Positions 1 through 8,189 of a stretch of DNA of 64,000 bases are shown here, piece after piece. Position 1 is the first letter of the stretch. Every line of letters starts with the position of its first letter. The notes under the pieces are model-generated. The model made no database searches, had not been told where the DNA came from, and saw only the letters and a list, made by a program, of their open reading frames with translations. The stretch spans positions 1,550,001 through 1,614,000 of the forward strand of contig NZ_JAFBCL010000001.1 of assembly GCF_016907655.1 (NCBI RefSeq), given 5' to 3'. The position numbers and the translations under genes were made by a program. This DNA comes from Saccharothrix algeriensis (GTDB lineage Bacteria > Actinomycetota > Actinomycetes > Mycobacteriales > Pseudonocardiaceae).

Positions 1-1659
1 CCGCAGCAGCGGCAGGTACCACTGCGGGGCCAGGTCCCGCACCGCGCACAGCAACCCGGACTCGACCTCCGGATCAGGTGTGTCCACCTCGTCCGCGGCC
101 CGGACGACCGCCTTGACGGCGTCCGCGGCGGCGAGGGAGCCGGCGTCGTGGTGGTCGTCCTCGCCGAGGTGGCGCGGGTACCAGGTCGGCGGGTCGAGCC
201 CCCTCAGGGCCGCTTGGTGGCGGAGGTGCCCCAGGACGGCGGCGATGGTCGGCGTCTGCCGCGAGGACGTGACCGCCTGCCGCTTCGGGGCGGTGCCCGG
301 GCGGTTGCGGGCGAAGACCGGCCAGCGCCCCTCCGCCCCGTCCGCCGGCACCCGCAGCAGGCGCGCGGTCCGCTGGGCGGCCGGCACGGAGTCCACCGGG
401 GCTTCGGCGGTCACCTGGACCACGATGTCGACGCCGGGGACGGCCCGGTCAAGGGCGTGCGCCCAGCGCTTGACCGCCTCGTCCGCCTGCTGGTCGCGGT
501 GGACCGGGGCGGCGCACTCCACCCGCAGGACGACGGCGGGTACCGCGGCGCCTTGTCGCGAGCAGGCCAGGACTTCGGCCAGGTCGGCCGGGAAGGGCCT
601 GGTCACGTCGATGCTGCGCCATTCCCTGACCGGTGACGGGCCCTCGGTCGTGCCGGCGATCTGCTGCTCGACCACGTTGAGCTCGAAGCCGAGGTCGGCG
701 TCGGCGTGGTCGGCGAGGACGGCGCGGACCCGGGTGCGGTCCAGGCACCAGGCGACGTCCAGGCGGCACGCCGCCGCGGAACCGCACCCCTCGTTGCGCG
801 CCAAGGGTTTCCAGTCACCGGCCGCGAACGCCCCGAGGTCGTACCGGTGGACCGGCTCGGCGCCGTCGCGGCCGACGTCGATGACGGTGGGTTCCTTCTC
901 GGAATCCTTCTGGAAGATGAGCGACGTCGGGGTGGGGATACCGCCCTCGCCCCGTGCGGCCAGCATGACCGCGGTGACCAGACCGGCCGAGTCCGGGTCG
1001 GCCGCGAACGAGGGGCCACGGCCTTCGAGCTCGGCCAGCACCAGCTTGGAGAACAAGCCCCCGCGCTGTTCGGTGGAGTACGACGCCGACTCGCCGCGGG
1101 CGCAGGCGTACAGGATGGTCTGGCCGATGGAGTCCTGGCGGCCGAGCGGCTCGATCCACGGCTGGACCGGGTCCGGGTCGGCGATTCTCGCGGCGTCCAT
1201 CCGACAGGCGTCGACTACGAACACCTGCCGTCTGAAGCTCTTCACGTGCCGGTCGGTGCAGGAGGTGGTCACCGCGCCGAAAGAGATGTTCGTCGGCCGA
1301 GTGGGACGCGCGTTGGCCATGATCATGCGGACGTCGATCCCGTTCTGGTAGCCGTGCCCGGCCCAGAACACCCACAGGACGTCACCGTCGGCGGCGAGCA
1401 GATCGGTGAGCACTTCGCGCACCTTGTCCGCGCCGCTGGGTCGGTCGGCGCAGACCAGGCCGTCAGGCAGATCGGCCCGGGGCGGGGAGAGCAGCAGCTC
1501 GATGTTGTCCGCCGGGACACCGCTCCGCCTCAGCCACCGGGCGAACCTCACCGCGTCCTCGTCCAACCCCTTCCGCTCGAAGTCGGGCCACACCGGGTAT
1601 TCGGCGATCCCGACGACCAACGCGCGGACCCGGCCGGCGTCCGGAGCGGCGCTGCTCAT
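1..1659 (-). CDS. Caspase-family protease, C-terminus cut by window edge
   Basis: The frame is open from the ATG at 1659 to base 1 (553 codons), so the C-terminus lies outside the window. The first ~160 residues carry a caspase/metacaspase signature: a GIAEYP strand near residue 18, the catalytic-His motif AGHGY (His102) and the catalytic-Cys motif DACR (Cys152). The following ~390 residues match nothing I recognise and could be a recognition or effector-associated module. The ATG overlaps the TGA of the upstream hydrolase gene (ATGA), so the two are translationally coupled. Bacterial caspase-like proteases next to hydrolases are known from predicted conflict/abortive-infection loci; that role here is inference. 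Confidence 0.8.
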   Translation of the reverse strand, partial: MSSAAPDAGRVRALVVGIAEYPVWPDFERKGLDEDAVRFARWLRRSGVPADNIELLLSPPRADLPDGLVCADRPSGADKVREVLTDLLAADGDVLWVFWAGHGYQNGIDVRMIMANARPTRPTNISFGAVTTSCTDRHVKSFRRQVFVVDACRMDAARIADPDPVQPWIEPLGRQDSIGQTILYACARGESASYSTEQRGGLFSKLVLAELEGRGPSFAADPDSAGLVTAVMLAARGEGGIPTPTSLIFQKDSEKEPTVIDVGRDGAEPVHRYDLGAFAAGDWKPLARNEGCGSAAACRLDVAWCLDRTRVRAVLADHADADLGFELNVVEQQIAGTTEGPSPVREWRSIDVTRPFPADLAEVLACSRQGAAVPAVVLRVECAAPVHRDQQADEAVKRWAHALDRAVPGVDIVVQVTAEAPVDSVPAAQRTARLLRVPADGAEGRWPVFARNRPGTAPKRQAVTSSRQTPTIAAVLGHLRHQAALRGLDPPTWYPRHLGEDDHHDAGSLAAADAVKAVVRAADEVDTPDPEVESGLLCAVRDLAPQWYLPLLR

Positions 1660-2882
1660 CCTCCGGCGCCTTCCGCAGGCGCCGTGGCGATGACGTTCAC
1701 CAGCGAGTCGTAGAACGCCTGGTTGTCGAAGTAGGCGCTGTGGGCGTCCGGCATGTAGCAGCCGCTGTCGAGCTCCACGTCCCTGGCCCGGCCGGCGAAG
1801 ACCGGTTCGGCCAGGTAGGACAGCACGTCCCTGCGGTCGTAGTAGTTGACCCAGTCGGGGAGCGTGTCGGGGATCGCGGCGCCCACCTTGAGGCCGGGCA
1901 GGGCGTCGAGCTCGTACAGCAGAGGACCCTGCGACCCGACCGTCACCAGGGTCCGCACCGACGGCAGGGGCGTCGTCAGCAGGAGGTCGAGACAGGCGAT
2001 CCCACCCAGGCTGTGCCCGACCAGGACGACGTCGTCACCGGCGGCGGCGGTGGTCTCGGCGATGGCCGACCGCAGCGCGGCGCCCCGGGTCAGGTACCAC
2101 ACGACATCGCCGAGCGCAGGCTGCGCGCCGTCGCTGATCGGCTGCCGCCAGCGGTCGAACGCCCAGGTGCCCGCTCGCAGGAGCACTCGAGCGGCCAGTC
2201 CGCCGACGGCACGGGCCGCACCGAGCTTGGCGTAGCCCAGCCTGTCCTCGACCAGGCCGATCAGGTAGGCGCGGCCGGCCCCGTGCAGCGGGGTGCTGAT
2301 GCCCTCCGCGAGCACGGCCTGGCGCAGGGTTTCCGCGATGATGCCCCTGGCCAGCGCGGTGGTCACCCGGGCCTGGTCCTCCGGGCCGACGGCTTGCAGG
2401 ATGGCCTGCTGGGTGACCGGCGCGTCGCCGACCTGCGGCACGGCCGACACGAAGTGGGCCAGCAGGTCGCGGTCCAGGAGTTCACGGGCGAGCGGGTCCG
2501 GTCCCGGCAGCGCGTTGAGCCTGGCCCTGATCTCGTCGGGGAAGGACACCGCGCCGGGCGGCAGGAGCGTGCCCGCGCCCCGGTCCTTCGTGGTCAGGGC
2601 CAGGAACCGCAGGTCGTGCAGCGGATCCGCGGTGAGCACGGCGAAATCGGCGTCCCCGGCCGGTTCGGCATCGGCTCGCTTCCGGTCGCGCGGTCGTCCG
2701 TCGTGGCCCGGGATGCTGGCACCACCGAACGCGAAGGTGGTACCCAGGAAATCCCCCCAACCGCACGGGGCGACCGCGATGTCGGCGGCGCGCTTCCCGA
2801 CGTTCGCCCGAAAAGCCTCGAACACGCGCGAGTAGCTCTCGCCGCGGACACCGGTGCCGTGGACGAAAACGATCGTGGTCAT
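1656..2882 (-). CDS. Alpha/beta-hydrolase (lipase/esterase-like)
   Basis: 408 residues. The N-terminal strand IVFVHGTG matches the oxyanion-hole region of alpha/beta-hydrolases. The nucleophile elbow is GHSLGG (Ser291), and a C-terminal PDAH (Asp379, His381) can supply the charge-relay His. No signal peptide is visible, so it is probably cytosolic. It is the first gene of a two-gene operon with the caspase gene and overlaps it by 4 nt. Hydrolase-caspase pairs fit a conflict-type effector cassette in which one enzyme may be proteolytically controlled by the other. The substrate is unknown. Confidence 0.8.
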   Translation of the reverse strand: MTTIVFVHGTGVRGESYSRVFEAFRANVGKRAADIAVAPCGWGDFLGTTFAFGGASIPGHDGRPRDRKRADAEPAGDADFAVLTADPLHDLRFLALTTKDRGAGTLLPPGAVSFPDEIRARLNALPGPDPLARELLDRDLLAHFVSAVPQVGDAPVTQQAILQAVGPEDQARVTTALARGIIAETLRQAVLAEGISTPLHGAGRAYLIGLVEDRLGYAKLGAARAVGGLAARVLLRAGTWAFDRWRQPISDGAQPALGDVVWYLTRGAALRSAIAETTAAAGDDVVLVGHSLGGIACLDLLLTTPLPSVRTLVTVGSQGPLLYELDALPGLKVGAAIPDTLPDWVNYYDRRDVLSYLAEPVFAGRARDVELDSGCYMPDAHSAYFDNQAFYDSLVNVIATAPAEGAGG

Positions 2883-3354
2883 GCGGTTCTCCCGCCTCGA
2901 CAGGGCTTCGTGAGTCGTGAATCGCCATGGCGAAAGGATGCGTTACGCACGAGAGCGCCCCTATGCGGCGGTGGCGGACGATCTACGTGTACGACTCATG
3001 TTCTCCATGCTCAGCACGCGCGACGGCAGGCGGTAAGGCCACGGGCGCTGTCAGCGGTGTCGAACGAAAGGATCTCGTACTTGATGTGCTCACCCCCGGT
3101 TCATCATCTCCACCGGAGACGTCGCGATACTGTCATGCCGCACACCGCGAGTCGCCTTCAGTCGAAGCCCGAAGAGATAACCCCCTGGCCAACTACTGTG
3201 CTGCGAACTCGAGTCGGCCATCACCGAACCCACACCAGCCGACTGGAGTCGCTGTTCCGCTCGTCCGGAGTGGCCGGCCACCCTACCGCGAGGTCTTCGT
3301 GCGGCCCGTGCCGCACGACGGGCTCGGCCGCCGAATCCCAAAGCGGGACACGAG
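2883..3354. other. Intergenic region, no supported gene
   Basis: This stretch lies upstream of the hydrolase operon. It has mixed codon-position composition and no recognisable protein in any frame. It presumably contains the promoter of the hydrolase/caspase operon, but I could not pick out a convincing one. Confidence 0.4.
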
Positions 3355-3600
3355 TCACGTCGGGCGGCCGAATGTGAGCCGCGCAGCCGAACAGACCGGG
3401 AAGGAACCGTCGGCGAGCGGGACATCGACCGGGAGGTAGTCGAGGCGGTCCCCTTCCGCGGCAACTACCGCAGGACCGCGGAAGCGCTGGGCAAGGCGCA
3501 GAAGGACGGCGGCGCGGTCGGCATGGGAGAGGCCGAACTCCCGGGCAACAACTCGCCGAACGCCAGACAGCTCCCTGCCTGGGACGAGGGGTCCCACCAC
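3355..3600 (-). CDS. Possible small hypothetical protein (81 aa)
   Basis: This frame has fair third-position GC bias and encodes a soluble 81-residue protein with no recognised motif. It lies downstream of, and co-directional with, the T7SS toxin operon ending at 3639, so it could be a terminal gene or chance. No strong ribosome binding site was found. The call rests on codon pattern alone. Confidence 0.25.
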   Translation of the reverse strand: MVGPLVPGRELSGVRRVVAREFGLSHADRAAVLLRLAQRFRGPAVVAAEGDRLDYLPVDVPLADGSFPVCSAARLTFGRPT

Positions 3601-3638
3601 CCGCCCTTGCCCGTCCTGCGCCCCCTTGTCGGACAGCG

Positions 3639-4010
3639 CTAACGGTCACCCTGAACTGCGGCGCGGGCTGCGGCTTTCTTGCGCTGGACGTACCCGACGG
3701 GATCCGCGTCGTAGCTGCGGCAGTCGTCCTGCCAGGCCGCGAGCGCCTGCCGGATATCACTCGCCGAGTGCACATACGCCTCGGAACCCCCGTGCCGGAC
3801 GGTGGTCCGCGCGACGTCCGTCCACACCAGGTCGAACCCGTGCAACCGCTGCAACGCCGACAACACCATCCGATCGAGGACCTCCGCGTCGTCGGCCTCG
3901 ATCCAGCGAGCCGCCCAGCGGTGGGCCTCGTCCCTGCTGAGGGAGCCGTCGATCACGGCCTGCCATACCTCGCCGACCGTCGTCCTGGTCGCCTGCTCGG
4001 GCAAGGTCAT
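3639..4010 (-). CDS. Putative immunity protein of T7SS toxin operon
   Basis: 123 residues, acidic N-terminal half, no signal peptide and no membrane segment. Its ATG at 4010 overlaps the TGA of the preceding gene (ATGA). A small cytosolic protein as the last gene after a toxin-like gene is the usual place of an immunity protein; no known immunity family is recognisable. It could also be a non-toxin accessory protein. The C-terminal tail is basic (KKAAARAAV). Confidence 0.55.
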   Translation of the reverse strand: MTLPEQATRTTVGEVWQAVIDGSLSRDEAHRWAARWIEADDAEVLDRMVLSALQRLHGFDLVWTDVARTTVRHGGSEAYVHSASDIRQALAAWQDDCRSYDADPVGYVQRKKAAARAAVQGDR

Positions 4011-4462
4011 TCCCACCACCCACGATCGATGCGGCTCTGCAACTGGCTCTCGGTCAGCGCGTCGAGCACGGTGGTCGGCGCGCCGGACGGGTTGGACATG
4101 TCTCTGATGACGACCGAATAGGTCTTGCCATCGCCGTTGAGGAGGACCTTGACGACCTGCCCATCGCCCTGAATGTACATCTCGCCGTTTTGCCACACGT
4201 GATCCACGTCGACCTCGCGCTGGCCCGTGCGCATCCGGCCGTGCACGTCGCGGTCGGAGGTCACGTCCGTGGGCCTGGCCTCGTGCTCCAGGTCGCTCGT
4301 AATCCGCTGGGCACTGGTCAGGCCCGCACCCGCGTCGACGGGCCCGTGCTGCTGCGACGGTTTGCCCGGGTTCCGAGGCCCGCCGGGAGGAGGGCCGGGT
4401 TTGGGTGGCCTCTGGTGCAGCGCGAACCGCACGAGCAACAACAGGAGCAGCAGTGTTCGCAT
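4007..4462 (-). CDS. Candidate toxin C-terminal protein of T7SS module
   Basis: 151 residues: a short hydrophobic N-terminus (seven consecutive Leu from residue 4), a Pro/Gly-rich linker (about residues 18-40), then a compact C-terminal region of ~80 residues ending RIDRGWWE. It starts 6 nt after the stop of the WXG-like gene and overlaps the downstream immunity candidate by 4 nt. In related actinomycete loci the WXG-like domain, linker and toxin domain are one protein; here they are two reading frames. The hydrophobic start may be a weak membrane anchor. Catalytic residues are not identifiable. Confidence 0.5.
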   Translation of the reverse strand: MRTLLLLLLLVRFALHQRPPKPGPPPGGPRNPGKPSQQHGPVDAGAGLTSAQRITSDLEHEARPTDVTSDRDVHGRMRTGQREVDVDHVWQNGEMYIQGDGQVVKVLLNGDGKTYSVVIRDMSNPSGAPTTVLDALTESQLQSRIDRGWWE

Positions 4463-4468
4463 GGCCGC

Positions 4469-5164
4469 CTACCCGTTCAAGAGCTTCGTCAGGCTGGTCA
4501 GACTGTTGATCAGCGCCATCGTGTAGGTGAGGATGCGGCCTGCCCACTTGACCACAGCCGCGACGATCTGCGCGGCGATGAGCGGGATCGTCACGACGAA
4601 GATCGCCTCGACCGCCCACACGATCACCCTGGCCACCAGGTCGGCGATCAGGTCGCGGACGATCTCGCGGGTCATCTCCACCAGATTGCCGGCGCCCTCG
4701 GTGGCCGCGGCCATCGCCGCGGAGATCGCTCCCAGTGCGCCGATGGCCTCGACGTTCTTCGCCATCTTGGCCCGGTAGGCGTCTGCCGCCGCGCCGTGCC
4801 AGCCAGGAATGTCCGCCTCGACGCACGACTTGAGGTCTTCCGACATGCTGTAGAGCTCCTTGGCCATGTTCTCCCAGGTCGTGGCGTGCGACCTGACGAC
4901 ATCCGGCTTGCCGGTGAGCTCGTCGAGCACCTCCCGCAACGGTTCGAAGTACTCGATCGCCCAACCGAGCCCGTTGGACAGCAGGCCGTTGATCGGGTCG
5001 AGCGCGAAGGCGACGACCTCCACGGCCGCACCCGCCCCGGCCAGCAGGTCGTCGACCCAGCCGTCCGCCTTGATGGCGTCGACGAGCCCTTCGATGCTGT
5101 CGGCGACCCCGGAGCCGGTCCACACCTCCCGCGACGACTCGACAGGAGCCACCAGACCGGTCAT
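4469..5164 (-). CDS. WXG100/EspA-like T7SS substrate domain protein
   Basis: 231 residues, mostly helical, with a WXG-type turn at Trp122-His-Gly124 (PGWHGAAADAY) followed by long hydrophobic helices from ~165 to 220. The N-terminus resembles that of the RHS toxin at 35523 (DPI strand, then WxG-AAADxY), so the two are paralogous delivery modules. The ATG at 5164 overlaps the TGA of the EspC-like gene. Known role of the family: export domain of ESX/T7SS polymorphic toxins. Unlike the 35523 protein it stops after the helical domain and has no RHS or toxin part. Confidence 0.7.
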   Translation of the reverse strand: MTGLVAPVESSREVWTGSGVADSIEGLVDAIKADGWVDDLLAGAGAAVEVVAFALDPINGLLSNGLGWAIEYFEPLREVLDELTGKPDVVRSHATTWENMAKELYSMSEDLKSCVEADIPGWHGAAADAYRAKMAKNVEAIGALGAISAAMAAATEGAGNLVEMTREIVRDLIADLVARVIVWAVEAIFVVTIPLIAAQIVAAVVKWAGRILTYTMALINSLTSLTKLLNG

Positions 5165-5481
5165 GACGGTCCTCCCCCGCCCGCCGCACGCACGAGGCTC
5201 GCGTTGTCCGCATCGACGGTCTCGTAGTCGTCCGAGCTGACCAGCAGCGTCTTCACGACGATGCCGAGCGTCTCCTCCTGGTAGGCGATCAGCTCGTCCT
5301 GCTCCGTGTGCCTGCCTTCCAGCACCCCGGAGATCCACTCGCACAACACCCCGTAAGCCTGGCCATCCTGCGTGATGTGCGCGCTCGCGGCCTTCACCGC
5401 GGCGAACCGCGCCTGGATCTCGGCGACGTTCGCCGCATGGGCGCGCAACTGCTCGACATCGACTTGGAACGTCATGGTCAC
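5161..5481 (-). CDS. EspC-like ESX secretion-target protein
   Basis: 106 residues, all-helical, starting MTMTFQVDVEQLRAHAANV, with the YGVLCEW segment mid-protein typical of small EspC-family proteins next to T7SS toxins. It probably forms a helical-hairpin heterodimer with the WXG-like protein for ESX export (inference from family). Four-nt overlaps link it to the YbaB gene upstream and the WXG-like gene downstream. Confidence 0.7.
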   Translation of the reverse strand: MTMTFQVDVEQLRAHAANVAEIQARFAAVKAASAHITQDGQAYGVLCEWISGVLEGRHTEQDELIAYQEETLGIVVKTLLVSSDDYETVDADNASLVRAAGGGGPS

Positions 5482-5921
5482 CGCTCCCTGAGGTAGGTGC
5501 GCGAGTCGTTGCCGTCGTCCTCGTCTTGTGGGACCACACGGGCGCTTTCGCTGCCACGCAGCTGGTTGCCGACCCGCTCGGCGATGGCCCGCGCTGCCGG
5601 CGAGTCGCCGACCGTGTCCGTGATGATCTCCTGCGACCGGTCGGCCAGCTCACCCCGCGCCTGACCCAGCGTCGCCAGGATCGCCCGCGCCACCTCGTCC
5701 GGCGGGACCCGGTGGATCCGGTCGGTGAGCCGCAGGTCCACCATCGCACCGGTCGAGTCGACCGTCACTTGGGCGAGCCCATTCCGATCATCCACAGTGA
5801 CCCGCACGTTCTGGAAACGCTCGCCCATCGCCTGCGTGTCGGCGGCAAGTTTGTCGATGCGCCCCTTCCAAGCCTCGAGACGGTCGCGTGCGCCGTCCGG
5901 ATCGAGGATGCCTCCTGCCAC
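5478..5921 (-). CDS. YbaB/EbfC-family protein of T7SS operon
   Basis: 147 residues starting at GTG 5921, chosen because AGGGGAG precedes it by 5 nt. The central region (VTVDSTGAMVDLRLTD) matches the YbaB/EbfC fold, followed by a charged tail ending SRTYLRER. In actinomycetes diverged YbaB proteins commonly open EspC/WXG toxin operons, as also at 34773; their role there (chaperone or regulator) is not established. It is the first gene of the four-overlap operon running down to 3639. Confidence 0.75.
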   Translation of the reverse strand: MAGGILDPDGARDRLEAWKGRIDKLAADTQAMGERFQNVRVTVDDRNGLAQVTVDSTGAMVDLRLTDRIHRVPPDEVARAILATLGQARGELADRSQEIITDTVGDSPAARAIAERVGNQLRGSESARVVPQDEDDGNDSRTYLRER

Positions 5922-6064
5922 GTCGCTCCCCTGTCTCGTGTCGTGCCGGCCGGACCGAGGGTAGGAGCGGAACTGCGCACGGCTATGGGGAACGCTGATA
6001 TTCACCCTGAAGTGGGTATCTGCCTCCTCCTCTTCCTGCCGTTCCCGCCTTGCCCGTGTCCCGG

Positions 6065-6425
6065 TTCCTCGTCTGTCTTCTTGCAGCGCTGCGGCGATCT
6101 CCGGCAGGTCGTGGCGCGGGTGCCGGTCGGCGGCCAACCAGCGCACGTTGCCATCAGCACCGGCGCCACTGCGCCCACCACCTGCGGATCGCAGTCCAGC
6201 AGGATCAGCCGGTTGCGCTCCAACCACGGCTCGTTCCCCACCAACGTGCCCGTCGTGGCCCGTCCACCAGCGCCCCACGTAGTGGCGCTGCCCCTTGTAG
6301 GAAGGGAACCGGCGCACCGGCAGGCACGCCTCGAACGGCACCCGCCACGCATCCCCAACTCCAGGCGATGCTCACCGTCCTGATCGACGAACGCAACCTC
6401 CGACTCCCCGTCCGGCGACGGCGGA
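6065..6425 (-). pseudogene. TnsA-like endonuclease relic (frameshifted)
   Basis: Three segments in two alternating frames together read like the N-terminal part of actinomycete TnsA-like heteromeric transposase endonucleases: an EVAFVDQDGEHRLEL piece (~6406-6345), FPSYKGQRHYVGRWW (~6308-6264), then ATTGTLVGNEPWLERN and LILLDCDP (~6260-6170), with a last piece from ~6160. Frame changes at about 6343, 6263 and 6158 make it a broken gene. No TnsB/TnsC partner is nearby. The rest of 5922-6431 shows no gene and presumably holds the promoter of the T7SS operon. Confidence 0.55.
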
Positions 6426-6431
6426 CCTGGT

Positions 6432-8189
6432 CTACGCCACGGCGCCCGAACGGGCGGACACGAAGACCCGGGCGAGTCTCCCGTTCTCCCACTGCAAGCC
6501 GAGTCGGTGCTCGGCGAGGTCGTAGTTGACGGTGACCTCGCCGGTGGAGCGATCCTCCCAACTGTTGTGCGCACGGGCGCCGTGCGCCCGCACGTGGGCA
6601 TCGACCGATCCGCGTTGCCCGTCGAGGTCGAGCCCGGAGATCACGCGGTCGGCGGTCGGGCAGAGCGCGACGTCGACGGTGACCTTCCGCACCAGCCCGT
6701 CGAGCAACGCGATGTCGACGCCGTCGGGACTCGGGCCCGCAGGCCCCAGCACGCCCTGCCGGACGGTCGAGCCGGGGAAGGTCCTGCGCAGCTCCGCATA
6801 CGGCGCAGAGTGCTCGGGCGCACCCAGGGCGGCGTACATCGTCGCGATGGCGCCGGTCAGCGACGTCCCGGGGACAGGGGGCGGGTCGGCCGGGAGGGCC
6901 TCGGTCCTCCGGGGCGCCGGTCGGGGGTCCTGACCGCCGAAGTCGGCCACCCGGTCCCAGAGCCAGTCGGCCATCGACGCGGCGACGGGCTCGTCGGGGC
7001 GCCCGGGTCGGCGCTTGACCAGCGCCCCGAACGCGACGATGACCAGGTACGCCCCGGCGTCGTCGGTCATCACCTGCTCCCAGGCTTCGTTCTCGGGCCA
7101 GTCCGGGTGCGCTGCCGGGTCGGCCTCGATCCCGGCGCACATGGCGATGATCTCGGCCGCCGACATCAGGCGGAACGGCTCGGCCAGTCCCCAGGCGGCG
7201 CCGGAGCCGGGCCGCTGGCCGTCGTGCCAGGCCACCAGGTCCTCCGCGGCTATGGACCCGATCCTGTCGCTCTCGGGCTCATCGGAGAGCGAGGCTCCCG
7301 GCCGCAGGGTGGCGCGCAGGTCGGCGGGCATCACGTCGTCCAGCGCCGCCAGCGCGGAAGCCAGGTCGGTGCCGAGCACCCGGTCGCGGAGTTGTCGCCA
7401 CGCCAGCTCGATCACCCCGGTGCGGCGGATGTCCTCCAGCGAGATGTCCTGGGCGTGCGCGTTCTCGACGACCTGCAGCATGGTCCGGGCCGTGCCCACC
7501 AGGTTCTGCAGCAGCTCCTCGGTCGGGTCCTCGCGCAGCAGCCGCAGGCCGAGCTGCTCGGCGTCGGCGAACCGGTACTGCACCAGGTAGGCCCAGCCGA
7601 GCATCAGGGCGACCCAGGAGTTCGCCGCGTCGGCCCGGACGGCCGCCTCGGCCGCGGGGACGAACCGGTCGGGCGGCGCGAAGCTCCCCAACAGGTACGC
7701 CGCGCGTTTCCCCAGCGCGTCGGGGAGTTCGTCCGGCGCCGTCCGGGAGCACAGCGCCACCGCCTCGTCCAGTTGGCGCCACCCGTCCTCGTGCTCCCCG
7801 CAGAGCGCCTGGGCGGAGCCCAGCTCCATCCAGTCGTCCCACCCCTCGTGCTCCTCGCCCAGCACCGCGCGCGCCCACCGCAGCGCTTCGGGGTGGTCGT
7901 GCCGGGCCGACGCCAGGTGCCGGAGGGCGCGAGCCGCGTTGACGAACTGGTTGTCGCGTCGACCGGCCACCCGGAGGTAGAGGCGCCGCGCCTCGTCCAC
8001 CTCGCCGCAGAACTCGCGGTGGTTGCCGAGCAACAGCGACACGCTGCTCCGCTCCGGCTGGACCGCGAGCACCTGCAACGCCAGCTCGGCGACCTTGGGG
8101 TGCGTCGGCTGCGCCCCGAACAGCTCCCAGGCCAGGTCCAGGTTTCGCTCCACGGCGTCGTCGGCGGCCGTGCGGCCGAAGTCACTCAT
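6432..8189 (-). CDS. Large TPR-like protein of SseB/AAA operon
   Basis: 585 residues. The first ~300 are TPR-like helix pairs rich in Ala/Leu/Trp. A middle helical region follows, and the C-terminal ~120 residues have beta-rich character (VNYDLAEHRLGLQWENG). No signal peptide or membrane helix. The ATG overlaps the TGA of the AAA+ gene (ATGA), so stoichiometric production with the ATPase is likely. It could act as scaffold or substrate adaptor for the ATPase; that is inference. No catalytic motif seen. Confidence 0.7.
   Translation of the reverse strand: MSDFGRTAADDAVERNLDLAWELFGAQPTHPKVAELALQVLAVQPERSSVSLLLGNHREFCGEVDEARRLYLRVAGRRDNQFVNAARALRHLASARHDHPEALRWARAVLGEEHEGWDDWMELGSAQALCGEHEDGWRQLDEAVALCSRTAPDELPDALGKRAAYLLGSFAPPDRFVPAAEAAVRADAANSWVALMLGWAYLVQYRFADAEQLGLRLLREDPTEELLQNLVGTARTMLQVVENAHAQDISLEDIRRTGVIELAWRQLRDRVLGTDLASALAALDDVMPADLRATLRPGASLSDEPESDRIGSIAAEDLVAWHDGQRPGSGAAWGLAEPFRLMSAAEIIAMCAGIEADPAAHPDWPENEAWEQVMTDDAGAYLVIVAFGALVKRRPGRPDEPVAASMADWLWDRVADFGGQDPRPAPRRTEALPADPPPVPGTSLTGAIATMYAALGAPEHSAPYAELRRTFPGSTVRQGVLGPAGPSPDGVDIALLDGLVRKVTVDVALCPTADRVISGLDLDGQRGSVDAHVRAHGARAHNSWEDRSTGEVTVNYDLAEHRLGLQWENGRLARVFVSARSGAVA

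Noticed and set aside
1740-3377. A 545-codon plus-strand open frame antisense to the hydrolase gene
   Set aside because: Composition is an antisense shadow and the hydrolase motifs are on the minus strand.
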